From contig JAOTVL010000005.1 in NCBI GenBank assembly GCA_029863525.1, positions 1 through 57,321 of the forward strand: a stretch of 57,321 nucleotides of DNA, read 5' to 3'. Origin of the DNA: Gemmatimonadota bacterium (GTDB taxonomy: Bacteria; Gemmatimonadota; Gemmatimonadetes; Longimicrobiales; Gaopeijiaceae). Below are positions 17,566 to 26,565 of the stretch, one piece after another (the first letter of the stretch is position 1; every line of letters begins with the position of its first letter). Both the position numbers and the translations under genes were made by a program. The notes beneath the pieces are model-generated. The model saw only the letters and a program-made list of their open reading frames with translations, was not told the DNA's origin and made no database searches.

Positions 17566-19269
17566 CTAGATGTTCAGCTCGTGCGCCTCTCCCGCCCCCC
17601 TCGGAACGCGGATGAGGTCGACGAGGACCTGCACCTGGGGCGGTGGCTCCGGGGTGAACCGCGACACGACGACGGTGATCGTGAAGTTCAGCAACATCCC
17701 GACGGTGCCGATGCCCTCGGGGCTGATGCCGATCCACCAATGCTCGGCGCTGTTCAGCTCCGGATGCATGAAGTTGAAGTACACGATGTACGCCGCCGTG
17801 AACGTGATTCCCGCGATCATGCCGAGGATCGCCCCTTCCCTGGTCGTACGCTTGGAGAAGATCCCCAGGATGATGACCGGGAAGAACGAGGACGCCGCCA
17901 GGCCGAACGCGAACGCGACCACCTGCGCGACGAAGCCGGGCGGATTCATGCCGAAGTAGCCAGCGACGAGCACCGCCAGCCCGGCAGCGATTCGCGCCGC
18001 GAGCAGCTCCTGCTTTTCGGTGATCTGCGGCATCAGGCTCCGCTTCAAGAGATCGTGACTCACCGCGGACGAGATCACGAGCAAGAGGCCCGCGGCCGTC
18101 GACAGCGCGGCGGCGAGACCACCCGCGGCGACGAGACCGATGACCCATCCCGGAAGATCGGCGATCTCCGGGTTGGCGAGCACCATGATGTCTCGATCGA
18201 CCGTGAGCTCGTTGGTCTCGGCCGAGGCGGGCCCCACGTACTGGATGAGCCCGTCGCCGTTCGCGTCTTCGAAGCTCACCAGCCCGGTCGCCTCCCAGTT
18301 GGTGAACCACTCGGGCACCTCCGAATACGGCACTTCGTCGACGCTGGCGATGAGGTTCGTTCGCGCGAACACCGCGACCGCGGGTGCGGTCGTGTACAGA
18401 AGGGAGATGAAAAGGAGCGCCCATCCCACCGAGATCCGCGCGTCACGCACCCGCGGGACGGTGTAGAATCGGATGATCACGTGCGGTAGCCCCGCGGTCC
18501 CGACCATGAGCGCCGCGGTAATGAAGAAGACGTCGAGCGTGGACTTGGAGCCGCTTGTGTACGGCGCGAATCCCAGCTCGGCGTGGAGTCCGTTGAGGCG
18601 CTCGAGGAGCGCCACACCGGTGGCCTGGTCCACGCCCCCGAGTCCGAGCTGGGGAATCGGGTTGCCGGTGATCATGATCGAAAGGAAGATCGCCGGCACC
18701 ATATACGCGAAGATCAGCACGCAGTACTGCGCAACCTGCGTATAGGTGATCCCCTTCATTCCGCCGAGCACGGCATAGAAGAAGACGATCGCCATGCCGA
18801 TCGCGACGCCGAGGTTGATGTCGACCTCGAGGAAACGACCGAAGACGATGCCCACCCCGCGCATCTGGCCGGCGACGTAGGTGAACGACACGAAGATCGC
18901 GCACACCACCGCGACGATCCGGGCGACCTGGGAGTAGTAGCGGTCCCCGACGAAGTCCGGCACGGTGAACGCGCCGTACTTGCGCAGATACGGCGCCAGC
19001 AGGAGGGCCAGCAGAACGTAGCCGCCCGTCCACCCGAGGAGGTAAACGGAGCCGTCGTATCCCATGAACGAGATCAGCCCCGCCATCGAAATGAACGAGG
19101 CCGCGCTCATCCAGTCGGCCGCGGTCGCCATCCCGTTCGCGAGCGGGGAGACCCCGGTGCCCGCGACGTAGAAGTCCTGGGTCGTCGAAGCCCGCGACCA
19201 GACCGCGATCCCGATGTAGAGCGCGAAGGACGCGGCCACCAGGAGAAATGTCCACGCCTGGACGGTCAT
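17566..19269 (-). CDS. SSS-family sodium:solute symporter (large subunit)
   Basis: 567 residues, about 13 membrane segments, of the solute:sodium symporter family closest to acetate/VC_2705-type transporters. Visible: FYVAGTGVSPLANGMATAADWMSA near residue 35, GYDGSVYLLGW, PDFVGDRYYS, GGMKGITYTQVAQY, GTAGLPHVIIRFYTV, and GGLAAALSTAAGLLLVISSAVSHD, a sodium-site helix. The ATG overlaps the stop of the DUF4212 gene by 4 nt, the arrangement typical of this two-component transporter. Likely substrate is a small carboxylate or amino acid, imported with Na+. A soluble loop of about 60 residues (NLIASVDEVPY to NPEIADLPG) interrupts the membrane part and holds an EF-hand-like DANGDGLIQ segment. Confidence 0.93.
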   Translation of the reverse strand: MTVQAWTFLLVAASFALYIGIAVWSRASTTQDFYVAGTGVSPLANGMATAADWMSAASFISMAGLISFMGYDGSVYLLGWTGGYVLLALLLAPYLRKYGAFTVPDFVGDRYYSQVARIVAVVCAIFVSFTYVAGQMRGVGIVFGRFLEVDINLGVAIGMAIVFFYAVLGGMKGITYTQVAQYCVLIFAYMVPAIFLSIMITGNPIPQLGLGGVDQATGVALLERLNGLHAELGFAPYTSGSKSTLDVFFITAALMVGTAGLPHVIIRFYTVPRVRDARISVGWALLFISLLYTTAPAVAVFARTNLIASVDEVPYSEVPEWFTNWEATGLVSFEDANGDGLIQYVGPASAETNELTVDRDIMVLANPEIADLPGWVIGLVAAGGLAAALSTAAGLLLVISSAVSHDLLKRSLMPQITEKQELLAARIAAGLAVLVAGYFGMNPPGFVAQVVAFAFGLAASSFFPVIILGIFSKRTTREGAILGMIAGITFTAAYIVYFNFMHPELNSAEHWWIGISPEGIGTVGMLLNFTITVVVSRFTPEPPPQVQVLVDLIRVPRGAGEAHELNI

Positions 19270-19595
19270 GCGTCGCTTCCTTCGTCGACCTGGAACTCGA
19301 GATCCAGCCGATTCATCAGCCAGACGTACACGAAGATCAGGACGACGAAGACGTAGATGGCGCCTTGCTGCGCGAACCAGAACCCGAGCGGATAGTTCGT
19401 GCCCGGAAGCGTGAGCGCGTTCAACGCCTCTGCGAATACGATTCCGCACAGGTACGAGACGGTGAACCAGATCGCGATCATGATGCCCACGTAGCGGATG
19501 TTTCGGCGCCAGTACTCCTCGTGGCGCGCGACGGTCTCGGGGTCGGTCACGGAGGGGCGTCCCGCCGCCTCTCCGAAGTGCGGACGTTCACTCAT
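19266..19595 (-). CDS. DUF4212 small symporter subunit
   Basis: 109 residues with two predicted membrane segments (IMIAIWFTVSYLCGIVFAE and WFAQQGAIYVFVVLIFVYVW), preceded by the soluble EEYWRRNIRYVG motif and followed by MNRLDLEF. This is the DUF4212 (putative solute symporter small subunit) pattern. It is encoded directly before the VC_2705-type SSS protein with a 4-nt overlap, and its own start overlaps the DUF1684 stop by 1 nt. It presumably assembles with the large subunit in the inner membrane. Confidence 0.92.
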   Translation of the reverse strand: MSERPHFGEAAGRPSVTDPETVARHEEYWRRNIRYVGIMIAIWFTVSYLCGIVFAEALNALTLPGTNYPLGFWFAQQGAIYVFVVLIFVYVWLMNRLDLEFQVDEGSDA

Positions 19596-20623
19596 CAGTG
19601 CTCCCAGTCCTTCTCGCCCGCGTGAACCGCGACGGCGAGACGGTTGTCCCGGGTCGGAAGTGGACAGGTGGCGTAGCCCGTCCAGACGCAGGGAGGGTTG
19701 TACGCCAGGTTGAAGTCGAGCACGACGCGCCCGTCGGCGTCCGGCCGATCGAACCAGACATATCGCCCCCCGCCGTACGTCTCGTCACCGCTCGTCGCGT
19801 CGGCGAAGACCATCATGAAACGATCGCTGTCGGGAGCCCCGGTGACGTCGAGCGTGTGACGTTCACCGTCGATCCAGAATTCCAGATACGCGGGAGAGGA
19901 AGACTCCGACGACGTGCCGAGCACGTTCGGGACCATGACCGTCTTCTCGTGTGGAACCCACCGAGCCGTGACGCGCCAGTCGGTGCTGGTCGGATACCGT
20001 TCGATCCCGTCGAAGACATCGTACACCGGGCTCTCGTTGTCTCGGACCCGAAGCGCCTTCTCGTCTCCCCGACTCACCAAGATCCAGTTGATGGGCCCGT
20101 GTCGGAGTACGATCGACTTCCCGTCGCCCGCCGAGCCGAGCGCCTCTTCTTCGATCCTGGGGTCGGTCGACACGTCCGGCGGAATCGCACCCGATCCGGC
20201 CGGGAGACTCAGCGTGGAGTCGATGCCCATCGTGACGGCGACACCCGGCTCGGCCACGAACCGGACGTCGTCTCCGGACCGAACGATCCGGCCGACGACG
20301 GGCGCGGCCTTGTCGGCCGGGAGCACGAGATCGGCGTCGGCGGAAGAGCCGAGTGTCGTTTCACCCTCCGGGAGCCAATGGAGCGCGATCAGCGACAACC
20401 ACGAGTCGGGCGCCTCGAGCTCGGCGACCCGCGCCTCGTGGAAGGATGCGATCGCGTGGCGGTGCACCTCCGGGTCGACGGGCACCGGGTCGGGTGGCGA
20501 CGAGCAGGCGACGAGCACCAGCCCTGCGAGGATTGCACCCGATCGCCGGGGCCGAGCCGAGAAGGACCTCAGCCGGGACACACGCCCGGCAAGTTCCCGC
20601 GGCGCTGGCCCCGTCGTCGTCAA
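19595..20623 (-). CDS. DUF1684 lipoprotein
   Basis: Lipoprotein (lipobox LVAC) with a DUF1684 domain: HEARVAELEAPDSWLSLIALHWLPEGE, TLGSSADADLVLPA, then the C-terminal FNLAYNPPCVWTGYATCPLP and RLAVAVHAGEKDW. DUF1684 proteins are of unknown activity; the Asn-Pro-Pro-Cys segment is their most conserved part. I choose the TTG at 20623: it overlaps the cyanophycinase stop as TTGA, and GGGGGAG lies about 8 nt upstream, giving 342 residues. A GTG at 20581 would give 328 residues and a more usual signal peptide length, so the start is not certain. Third from last in the coupled operon. Confidence 0.85.
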   Translation of the reverse strand: MTTTGPAPRELAGRVSRLRSFSARPRRSGAILAGLVLVACSSPPDPVPVDPEVHRHAIASFHEARVAELEAPDSWLSLIALHWLPEGETTLGSSADADLVLPADKAAPVVGRIVRSGDDVRFVAEPGVAVTMGIDSTLSLPAGSGAIPPDVSTDPRIEEEALGSAGDGKSIVLRHGPINWILVSRGDEKALRVRDNESPVYDVFDGIERYPTSTDWRVTARWVPHEKTVMVPNVLGTSSESSSPAYLEFWIDGERHTLDVTGAPDSDRFMMVFADATSGDETYGGGRYVWFDRPDADGRVVLDFNLAYNPPCVWTGYATCPLPTRDNRLAVAVHAGEKDWEH

Positions 20624-21564
20624 CGTCCGCTCCCCCACGGCCTGGGCTCCAGGCCCTGGAGTGGCCGCTCGACCTCCGTGGGCCTCGTCGCTTCCCGGGT
20701 CGCCAGGTTGTAGCGGTCCCCCGGCGCGAGGAAGTAGAACTGCCCGCCGGACGCGGTCGTGGTCCGGTTGTCGTAGATGAGCGCGTACGACCGGCCGATG
20801 ACCTGGAAGCGGTCTCCCTGCACCACGATCGCGGTATCCTCGTCCAGCCCGATCCCGAGGAGCTCGGGGTGGGCCTCGATCACCTCGATCATGTCGAATT
20901 GACGGTTCCGCTGCAGGACGTGTTGGTCGATCCCGACGTTGCGCAGGTAGCCGAAGCCCCGCTGATGGTCGCCCATCATGACGGTGTTGCTGCCTGTGTC
21001 TCCGCGCACCAGGAACGAGCCCTGGATGGACGCGCCGGCGGACGACCCGCCGATGACGCCACCGCGATCGAGCACTTCCTGGAAGGCCTGCTCCGTCTTC
21101 GTGCCGCCGTAGGCGTCGACGAGGCGCCACTGACGCCCACCGAAGAAGAAGACGCCGCCAGCCGTCTTCAGAGGCTCGATGAAGGCCTCGGTATCGGCGA
21201 CCGCGGGGTCGACCGTATGCAGCAGCGTCAGGTTGCGCGCACCCGCGGCGCGCCAGGCGTTGAGGCCACCGTAGAACTCGTCGTACTCCTCCGCCCCGCC
21301 CGCCGTGGGCACGAGGACGATGTGCGCGTCGGGTCCGCCGGCCAATGCGATGAAACGCTCGTAGATCTCGGGAGAGCGCATCGCTCCACCCACGACGACG
21401 AGCGAGCCGTTCTCCGGTCCGACCTGCGGGGGTGCGGGCGAGACGTCCTGCGCGCCGAGGCCGGTGGTGCCGAGCAGCGCGAGCCCCGCGCCGAGAGTAG
21501 CCGCCCGTGCGAGCGCCGCGGCCCGCTCCCTTGTCGTCATGACGTCGTCGGGTCGAAAGATCAT
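20620..21564 (-). CDS. secreted cyanophycinase-like S51 peptidase
   Basis: 314 residues. Signal peptide (LARAATLGAGLALLGTTGLGAQ) after an N-terminal charged piece; MTTRER at residue 9 is an alternative start. The catalytic segment GGSSAGASIQG places the nucleophile Ser near residue 175, as in peptidase family S51 (cyanophycinase, dipeptidase E). Other family parts are GSLVVVGGAM, VFFFGGRQWRLV and GIGLDEDTAIVV. Cyanophycinases cut the Asp-Arg polymer to beta-Asp-Arg dipeptides. A secreted version would attack polymer or isoaspartyl peptides outside the cytoplasm. It sits between two Na+ symporter modules, which fits release of a product that is then imported. No cyanophycin synthetase is in view. 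Confidence 0.88.
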   Translation of the reverse strand: MIFRPDDVMTTRERAAALARAATLGAGLALLGTTGLGAQDVSPAPPQVGPENGSLVVVGGAMRSPEIYERFIALAGGPDAHIVLVPTAGGAEEYDEFYGGLNAWRAAGARNLTLLHTVDPAVADTEAFIEPLKTAGGVFFFGGRQWRLVDAYGGTKTEQAFQEVLDRGGVIGGSSAGASIQGSFLVRGDTGSNTVMMGDHQRGFGYLRNVGIDQHVLQRNRQFDMIEVIEAHPELLGIGLDEDTAIVVQGDRFQVIGRSYALIYDNRTTTASGGQFYFLAPGDRYNLATREATRPTEVERPLQGLEPRPWGSGR

Positions 21565-21574
21565 AGAGCCTCCA

Positions 21575-23071
21575 TCAAGTCGAAGATCCGTAGACTTGTC
21601 GTTCCACTTCTCCGTGGATCCGTTCGAGCGTAGCGGTCGAGGGGCCGGGCGTCACGGCGGACACACCGACGGCGGCGACCGAGTTCACGAGAAGCGACCA
21701 GATCCCGCCGTGCATTCCCATGGGGTGGGGAATCACCACGAGCGTGACGTACAACGTGGCCAGCCCTGCGAAGAGACCGGCGAGCACGCCGAGTCGCGTC
21801 AACGTGCGCGGGCCCGGGAAGCACACGCCCAGGATCGCGGGCATGAGCTGCAGCGCGCCGGCCCCGGAGAGCGTGACCAGGACCACCAGGAAGTCGAACG
21901 TCTGAACCGACAGTACATAGCCCACCACGAGGAGCGCGGCCACGAAGCCCCGCCCGACCCACACGTAATGGCTCTGCGTTGCGTCCGGGGCGAAGTAGCG
22001 CTGGTACACGTCGCGGGTCAGCACGGTCATGTTCGCGTGCAGGATCGAGTCCAGCGTCGACATCGCCGCCGCCGTGGCGCCGGCCAGGATCAGGCCGGTC
22101 AGGATCGGCGGCGCGTGCGCGAAGAGCAGCTCGGGGAAGATCTGGTCCGGGATCTCGAGTCCGGGCATGGCGACCGCCCCGCCCAACCCGACCAGCGCCG
22201 CGGGAATATAGAGCGTCATGAGGTAGATCGGCGTCGTCGCCCCGAGAAGCTTGATGGTCTTCGCGTCGACCGCCGTGTAGTACCGGATCATCATGTGTGG
22301 CTGGAAGATGATTCCGAACGACAGCGTGATCGTCATGCCGATCCACATGCCCGGCGTGAAGAATCCGCGCGGCCCGGGCAAGCTGAGCAGGTCCGGTCGT
22401 TGCGCCTGCACCTGCCGCCAGAGCTCCAACGGCCCCCCGAAGAGCTCGTACGCGAGGTACATCGCCCCGACCCAGACCGCGACATACATCCAGATGCCCT
22501 GGATGACGTCCGTCCAGTAGACGGCTCGCAGCCCGCCGGCCATCAGATAGGCCGCCGCGACGACCAGGAGGATCAGCGTACCGAGCTCGAAGGAGATTCG
22601 ACCACCCGACGCCACATTGATGATGTAACCGAGGCCCTGCGCTTGGACCTGGATGTAGAGGATGGTGAAGACGACCGATACGATCGCGACCACGACCCGA
22701 ACCGCCTCCGACTCGTAGAAGTCGGCGAGCATGTCGGCCGGCGTGATGTATCCGAACGCTTTGCCGAGCGCCCAGATCCGAGGCCCGAGGACGTAGGTGA
22801 TGGCGCCAACCAACAGCGTCCACGTTCCGGCCGCCCAGAACCCGATCCCGTGCGTGTAGAAGAAGCCGCCCGAGCCGAGGAAGGCGAAGGCCGAGTGGAA
22901 GGTCGCCACCACCGTCAGGTACAGCACGATGAAGCCGGCCTTGCGCCCGTAGAGGAGGAAGTCCTCCATGTCGACCGTCATGCGCCGATTCGCCACCACA
23001 CCCAAAACGATCGTGGCGAGCAGGTAGACGAAGATCAGCGAGGTCGCGACGACCCAGGGCTCCACCCTCAC
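21575..23071 (-). CDS. SSS-family sodium:solute symporter
   Basis: 498 residues, about 13 membrane segments. GTG at 23071 is chosen: it overlaps the stop of the DUF3311 gene as GTGA, and the protein then begins VRVEPWVVATSLIF at the first membrane helix. SSS family signatures: FLLYGRKAGFIVLYLTVVATFHSAFAFLG, GYITPADMLADFYES, GGLRAVYWTDVIQG, FGIIFQPHMMIRYYT, and ATAAAMSTLDSILHANMTVLTRDVY, the Na+-site helix. Resembles the panthothenate/proline-type branch that pairs with DUF3311 proteins. Imports an organic solute with sodium; substrate not readable. 10 nt before the cyanophycinase-like gene. Confidence 0.93.
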   Translation of the reverse strand: MRVEPWVVATSLIFVYLLATIVLGVVANRRMTVDMEDFLLYGRKAGFIVLYLTVVATFHSAFAFLGSGGFFYTHGIGFWAAGTWTLLVGAITYVLGPRIWALGKAFGYITPADMLADFYESEAVRVVVAIVSVVFTILYIQVQAQGLGYIINVASGGRISFELGTLILLVVAAAYLMAGGLRAVYWTDVIQGIWMYVAVWVGAMYLAYELFGGPLELWRQVQAQRPDLLSLPGPRGFFTPGMWIGMTITLSFGIIFQPHMMIRYYTAVDAKTIKLLGATTPIYLMTLYIPAALVGLGGAVAMPGLEIPDQIFPELLFAHAPPILTGLILAGATAAAMSTLDSILHANMTVLTRDVYQRYFAPDATQSHYVWVGRGFVAALLVVGYVLSVQTFDFLVVLVTLSGAGALQLMPAILGVCFPGPRTLTRLGVLAGLFAGLATLYVTLVVIPHPMGMHGGIWSLLVNSVAAVGVSAVTPGPSTATLERIHGEVERQVYGSST

Positions 23072-23298
23072 ACCCCCCTGCGGAGCGCCCAGACGAGCAC
23101 TCCGACCAGCGCGCAGTAGATCGCGAGCAAGACGACGAAGAAGAGGGGGAAGCCGCCGATCCACGACTCCGGCCGATCCCACAGCGCGTGCGTGATCGGA
23201 GGCATCGCGAGGAAGAAGAGCGCGACGAACGACACGGTCGCGATCCACCCGTCACGGGTGCGAGGAATGAAGTGAGACTTCGGGGCAGTGGGCGGCAT
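23068..23298 (-). CDS. DUF3311 small membrane protein
   Basis: 76 residues with two predicted membrane helices (WIATVSFVALFFLAMPPI and FFVVLLAIYCALVGVLVW) separated by the short loop ALWDRPESWIGGFPL, which matches DUF3311. Such proteins are encoded immediately upstream of SSS symporters and probably act as a small subunit. ATG at 23298 gives MPPTAPKSHF; a longer reading from 23370 is possible but adds no family sequence. First gene of the six-gene operon. The promoter should lie in 23299-23495, shared with the divergent barrel gene. Confidence 0.87.
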   Translation of the reverse strand: MPPTAPKSHFIPRTRDGWIATVSFVALFFLAMPPITHALWDRPESWIGGFPLFFVVLLAIYCALVGVLVWALRRGV

Positions 23299-23495
23299 GG
23301 CGGGCGAACATGAACCGCCATCCCGCGCCGCGCCACCTGGGGAGATTCGAGTGTCCCCGAGAGATGACACTCAGCCACGCCTTCCAACCGCACCCAAGAG
23401 ACATTCAACTCACTGCTGTAAAACGACTTAACTCCTTCGGACGGCCGCGGCACACGTCCTGCACTTCATGTGTGCAGAAATCTCTAGGAGGAACC

Positions 23496-24212
23496 ATGGG
23501 ACGGATTGCGAAGACGGTCTTGGTGTCGGCCCTGCTGCTCGCCAGCGTGCAGCCGGTCGACGGGCAGCGGCGCCACAGGGACGCGCACCGCAGCGGACCG
23601 GGTGGGGTCTTCGGCGTCAGCTTCGTCGCCGCCGACGCCGTGGGTGATTTCGGTACGGTGGTAGACCAAGGCTTCGGTGCTCAGTTCACCGCCGGCTTCC
23701 CGATGGCGGCCGACGGCCACCTCCGTCTGCGTGCCGATCTCGGGTTCGTCGTATACGGGCTCGAGCGTCTCCACTACTGCGGGATCTCGTGCCGCGTGAC
23801 GTCCGAGCTCACGACGACGAACAACATCGTCCACGTGGGGATCGGGCCCGAGGTGGTTTTCTCGAGTGGTCCCGTGCAGCCCTACCTCTTTGGCACGGCT
23901 GGCGGCTCCTTCTTCGTGACCTCGTCTTCCCTGGACGATCACGACGGGTATGGCCCGTACCTCCAGACGACGAATTACTCGGACGGGGTCTACTCGCTCA
24001 AGTACGGCGGCGGCCTCCGGATGCGGGTCGGCGGCCATCACAGGCCGGTCTTCATCGACCTCGGGGTGGAGCGTCACGACAACGGCATCGTCGACTACCT
24101 CACGCGCGGCGACATCGTGGACAACCCCGATGGAACGGTCACGCTCTTCCCGAACCGAAGCGACGCGGACCTCGTGACCTTCCGACTCGGCGTGGCCTTC
24201 CGGATCCACTAG
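23496..24212 (+). CDS. outer-membrane beta-barrel-like protein
   Basis: 238 residues. ATG at 23496 follows AGGAGG by 5 nt. Signal peptide MGRIAKTVLVSALLLASV..VDG. The mature part alternates short amphipathic strands and turns: FGVSFVAADAVGDFG, LRLRADLGFVVYGLER, VHVGIGPEVVFSSGPVQPYLFGTAGGSFF, LKYGGGLRMRVG, and it ends with a strand LVTFRLGVAFRIH, as in OmpA/OmpW-like 8-stranded barrels. One Cys pair (YCGISC) in an extracellular-looking loop. No operon partner. Function unknown. Confidence 0.82.
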   Translation: MGRIAKTVLVSALLLASVQPVDGQRRHRDAHRSGPGGVFGVSFVAADAVGDFGTVVDQGFGAQFTAGFPMAADGHLRLRADLGFVVYGLERLHYCGISCRVTSELTTTNNIVHVGIGPEVVFSSGPVQPYLFGTAGGSFFVTSSSLDDHDGYGPYLQTTNYSDGVYSLKYGGGLRMRVGGHHRPVFIDLGVERHDNGIVDYLTRGDIVDNPDGTVTLFPNRSDADLVTFRLGVAFRIH

Positions 24213-24303
24213 AGCTGACGACGAACGAGACGCCGTGGCGCGGGGGCTGCTTCCGCTCCGGACCGGTCACCACCCCATGGGAGTGGCACCCGCCCACGGT
24301 CGT

Positions 24304-25641
24304 CTAACGATCGAGCACGCGGCGCACCGCTGCGCGATCGACCTTCCCGTTCGGGTTGCGCGGTATCTCTCCGTCGAGCTGCCACGTGCGCGGTAGCTTC
24401 GCGGGGGAGAGCGTCTCGCGGAGGTGGCGCTCCAGCTCCTCCAGGTCGAACTCACCGACCACGGGCTCGACCCACGCACCGACGCGCTCCCCCCATTCCT
24501 CGTCGGGAATCCCCACGACACACGCGTCAATCACGGTAGGGTGCGCCCGAAGCGCCTCTTCGACTTCGACCGCGTCGACGGTGACGCCGCCAGTCACGAT
24601 TCGGTCGATCCGCCGACCGGTGACCCAGAGTCGTCCCTCCGCGTCGATGCGCCCGAGGTCTCCCGTTCGATACCAACCGTCTTCGTCCGCGAGTGGGCCC
24701 GCGTCGGGGCCCACGTACCCGAGCGCCCGAGTGGCTCCGCGCGCGGCGATCTCGCCCGCGGCGTCCACGCGGAGGTCGACTCCCGGGAGCGGGGGGCCGA
24801 CGGTTCCAGGGACCGATCGGGTGAGCTCCGGCGGCGCGGTCGCGATCTGCGAAGACATCTCCGTGGCGCCGTACGTGAGCGCGATCGGCCAGCCACGGTC
24901 GATGGCCCGCTGCACCAGCGCAGCCGGAGCGTGGGCGCCACCGACCAGCACGCAGCGAAGGGAGCTCGGCGGCGCCTGCTCCCCATAGGCGTCGAGCAGG
25001 CGCATAAGCTGCGTGGGGACGAGCGACAGGTGCGTCGGCGCGCCTCGATGGCGGGTCGCGTCCGAGCCGGGGGCTCGATCGAGGAGGTCGGCGATCGCCT
25101 CGATACCGGGTTCGTCGGGCACCACCAGCGCGCCACCCAGCAGGATCGAGCGGACGACCAGGGCGAGACCACCGACGTGCGCAGGCGAGAGAGAGGCGAC
25201 CCAGACGTCGCTCGATCCGAGCCCCAGCCGATCACGCGCGGCGCGAGCACTCGCCTCCAGGTTGGCGAAGGAGAGGGCGACCCCACGTGGGCGACCCGAT
25301 GTCCCCGACGTCCACAGGACGACGAAGGTCTCGGATGGGAGCGTGCCAAGCTCGACCGCACCCTTCGCCGCCACCCTTTCGGACTCGGTCAGCCGAGCGT
25401 GGAGCGGCACGGGGATCGCCCCGACGCGCCAGAGCGCCAGGAGCTCGACGACCGAGGCGACCGATGGCTCCGCGACGAAGGGGACGACCTCGCCCGAAGA
25501 GCGGCCCTCGGCGAACAGCGCGTCACGGCGTGCGTCGACCCGATCGTTCAACTCCGCGTAGCTCGATACGAGCCCACGACGCACGAGCGCGGGCGCCCGA
25601 CCTTTGGCTCCCGAACGCGCGAGCACGTCGACCGCGCTCAC
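24304..25641 (-). CDS. menE: o-succinylbenzoate--CoA ligase
   Basis: 445 residues of the ANL acyl-CoA synthetase family. Activates o-succinylbenzoate with ATP and CoA for menaquinone synthesis. Motifs: WTSGTSGRPRGV (P-loop-like, about residue 110), ALTYGATEMSSQI (A5), DEDGWYRTGDLG (A7), GRIDRIVTGG and PRNPNGKVDR with the C-terminal catalytic Lys (A10). Shorter than general acyl-CoA ligases, as usual for MenE. Its start overlaps the menA stop by 4 nt; last gene in the men operon. Assignment rests on family plus context. Confidence 0.92.
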   Translation of the reverse strand: MSAVDVLARSGAKGRAPALVRRGLVSSYAELNDRVDARRDALFAEGRSSGEVVPFVAEPSVASVVELLALWRVGAIPVPLHARLTESERVAAKGAVELGTLPSETFVVLWTSGTSGRPRGVALSFANLEASARAARDRLGLGSSDVWVASLSPAHVGGLALVVRSILLGGALVVPDEPGIEAIADLLDRAPGSDATRHRGAPTHLSLVPTQLMRLLDAYGEQAPPSSLRCVLVGGAHAPAALVQRAIDRGWPIALTYGATEMSSQIATAPPELTRSVPGTVGPPLPGVDLRVDAAGEIAARGATRALGYVGPDAGPLADEDGWYRTGDLGRIDAEGRLWVTGRRIDRIVTGGVTVDAVEVEEALRAHPTVIDACVVGIPDEEWGERVGAWVEPVVGEFDLEELERHLRETLSPAKLPRTWQLDGEIPRNPNGKVDRAAVRRVLDR

Positions 25642-26528
25642 CCGAGTGCCAGTCCCAGTCCGAGCAGGGCCCCGTAGACCACGACGGCCCGCGCGGTGGA
25701 TCCGAGCGCGGGCAGAAGCTCACGGGGATCATGGAACGTGCGGACGGCCCGCAGGGGCGTTCGCACGAGCGGCAAGAAGAGGAGCGCGGCGAGCGCCGCC
25801 TCGGGCCACCCGAAGCGTAGCACGCCGACGACGGGAACGGCGGCGGCCGCGACGACGAGGGCGTGGTATTCGACCCGAGTCCCCGTGACGCCCAGACGGA
25901 CCGCCAAGGTACGCTTGCCCGCGACCCGATCGGTCTCGATGTCGCGGAGATTGTTGACCACCAGAATCGCGGTGTTCAGCGCCCCGACACCGGCGCCGGC
26001 CAGCACCGCGTCGGGAGGCCAGGCGAGCGCCTGCACGTAGTACGTGCCGCCCACCGCGATGAGCCCGAAGAACAGGAACACGAAGAGGTCGCCCAAGCCG
26101 TGATAGGCGAGCGGGAACGGTCCACCCGTGTAGAGCACGGCGCACGCGACGGAGGCGAGCCCGATCCACACGATCGGCCAGCCCGCCACCCACACCAGGT
26201 ACACGCCGACGAGCATGGCCGCGCCGAGCACGGCCCACATGGCCCGCTTGACGGACGCCGGGGGGAGAATCCCCGCTTGCGTGACGCGCACCGGACCGAC
26301 CCGCGCTTCGGTATCCCCGCCCCGCACGAAATCGTAGTAGTCGTTGGCGAAGTTCGTCCCGATCTGGATGAGAACCGCGCCGAGGAGGGCGGCCACCGCC
26401 GGTAACCAGGCGAGCGTCTGATGGAAGGCCGCCAGGCCGGCACCGGTCAGGACGGGCGCCACGGCGGCGCTCAGCGTCTTCGGCCGCGACGCCAGCAACC
26501 ACGCCCCTCCGCGGGACAACTCTGTCAC
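25638..26528 (-). CDS. menA: 1,4-dihydroxy-2-naphthoate polyprenyltransferase
   Basis: 296 residues, about 9 membrane helices, UbiA superfamily. Attaches a polyprenyl tail to dihydroxynaphthoate in the inner membrane. GTG start at 26528 is preferred because GGAGGAGG lies about 7 nt upstream and the protein then begins MTELSRGGAWLLASRPKTL, as MenA proteins do. First Asp motif NDYYDFVRGGDTE near residue 61, second LRDIETDRVAGKRTLAVRLG-type segment (DIETD) near 190. The order between the cyclophilin lipoprotein and menE, with a 4-nt overlap into menE, supports the call. Confidence 0.94.
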   Translation of the reverse strand: MTELSRGGAWLLASRPKTLSAAVAPVLTGAGLAAFHQTLAWLPAVAALLGAVLIQIGTNFANDYYDFVRGGDTEARVGPVRVTQAGILPPASVKRAMWAVLGAAMLVGVYLVWVAGWPIVWIGLASVACAVLYTGGPFPLAYHGLGDLFVFLFFGLIAVGGTYYVQALAWPPDAVLAGAGVGALNTAILVVNNLRDIETDRVAGKRTLAVRLGVTGTRVEYHALVVAAAAVPVVGVLRFGWPEAALAALLFLPLVRTPLRAVRTFHDPRELLPALGSTARAVVVYGALLGLGLALG

Positions 26529-26565
26529 GGCGCCTCCTCCCCTCGTTACGGCCGCGTGGTTCTGG

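Noticed and set aside
21464-23119. Plus-strand open frame of 551 codons
   Set aside because: Antisense of the SSS symporter; extremely Arg/Asp/His-rich, as membrane-protein complements are.
24213-24303. Terminator hairpin between the barrel gene and menE
   Set aside because: CCGTG/CACGG and CGGG/CCCG arms can pair only with an internal loop and a span of nearly 70 nt, which is too weak to list.
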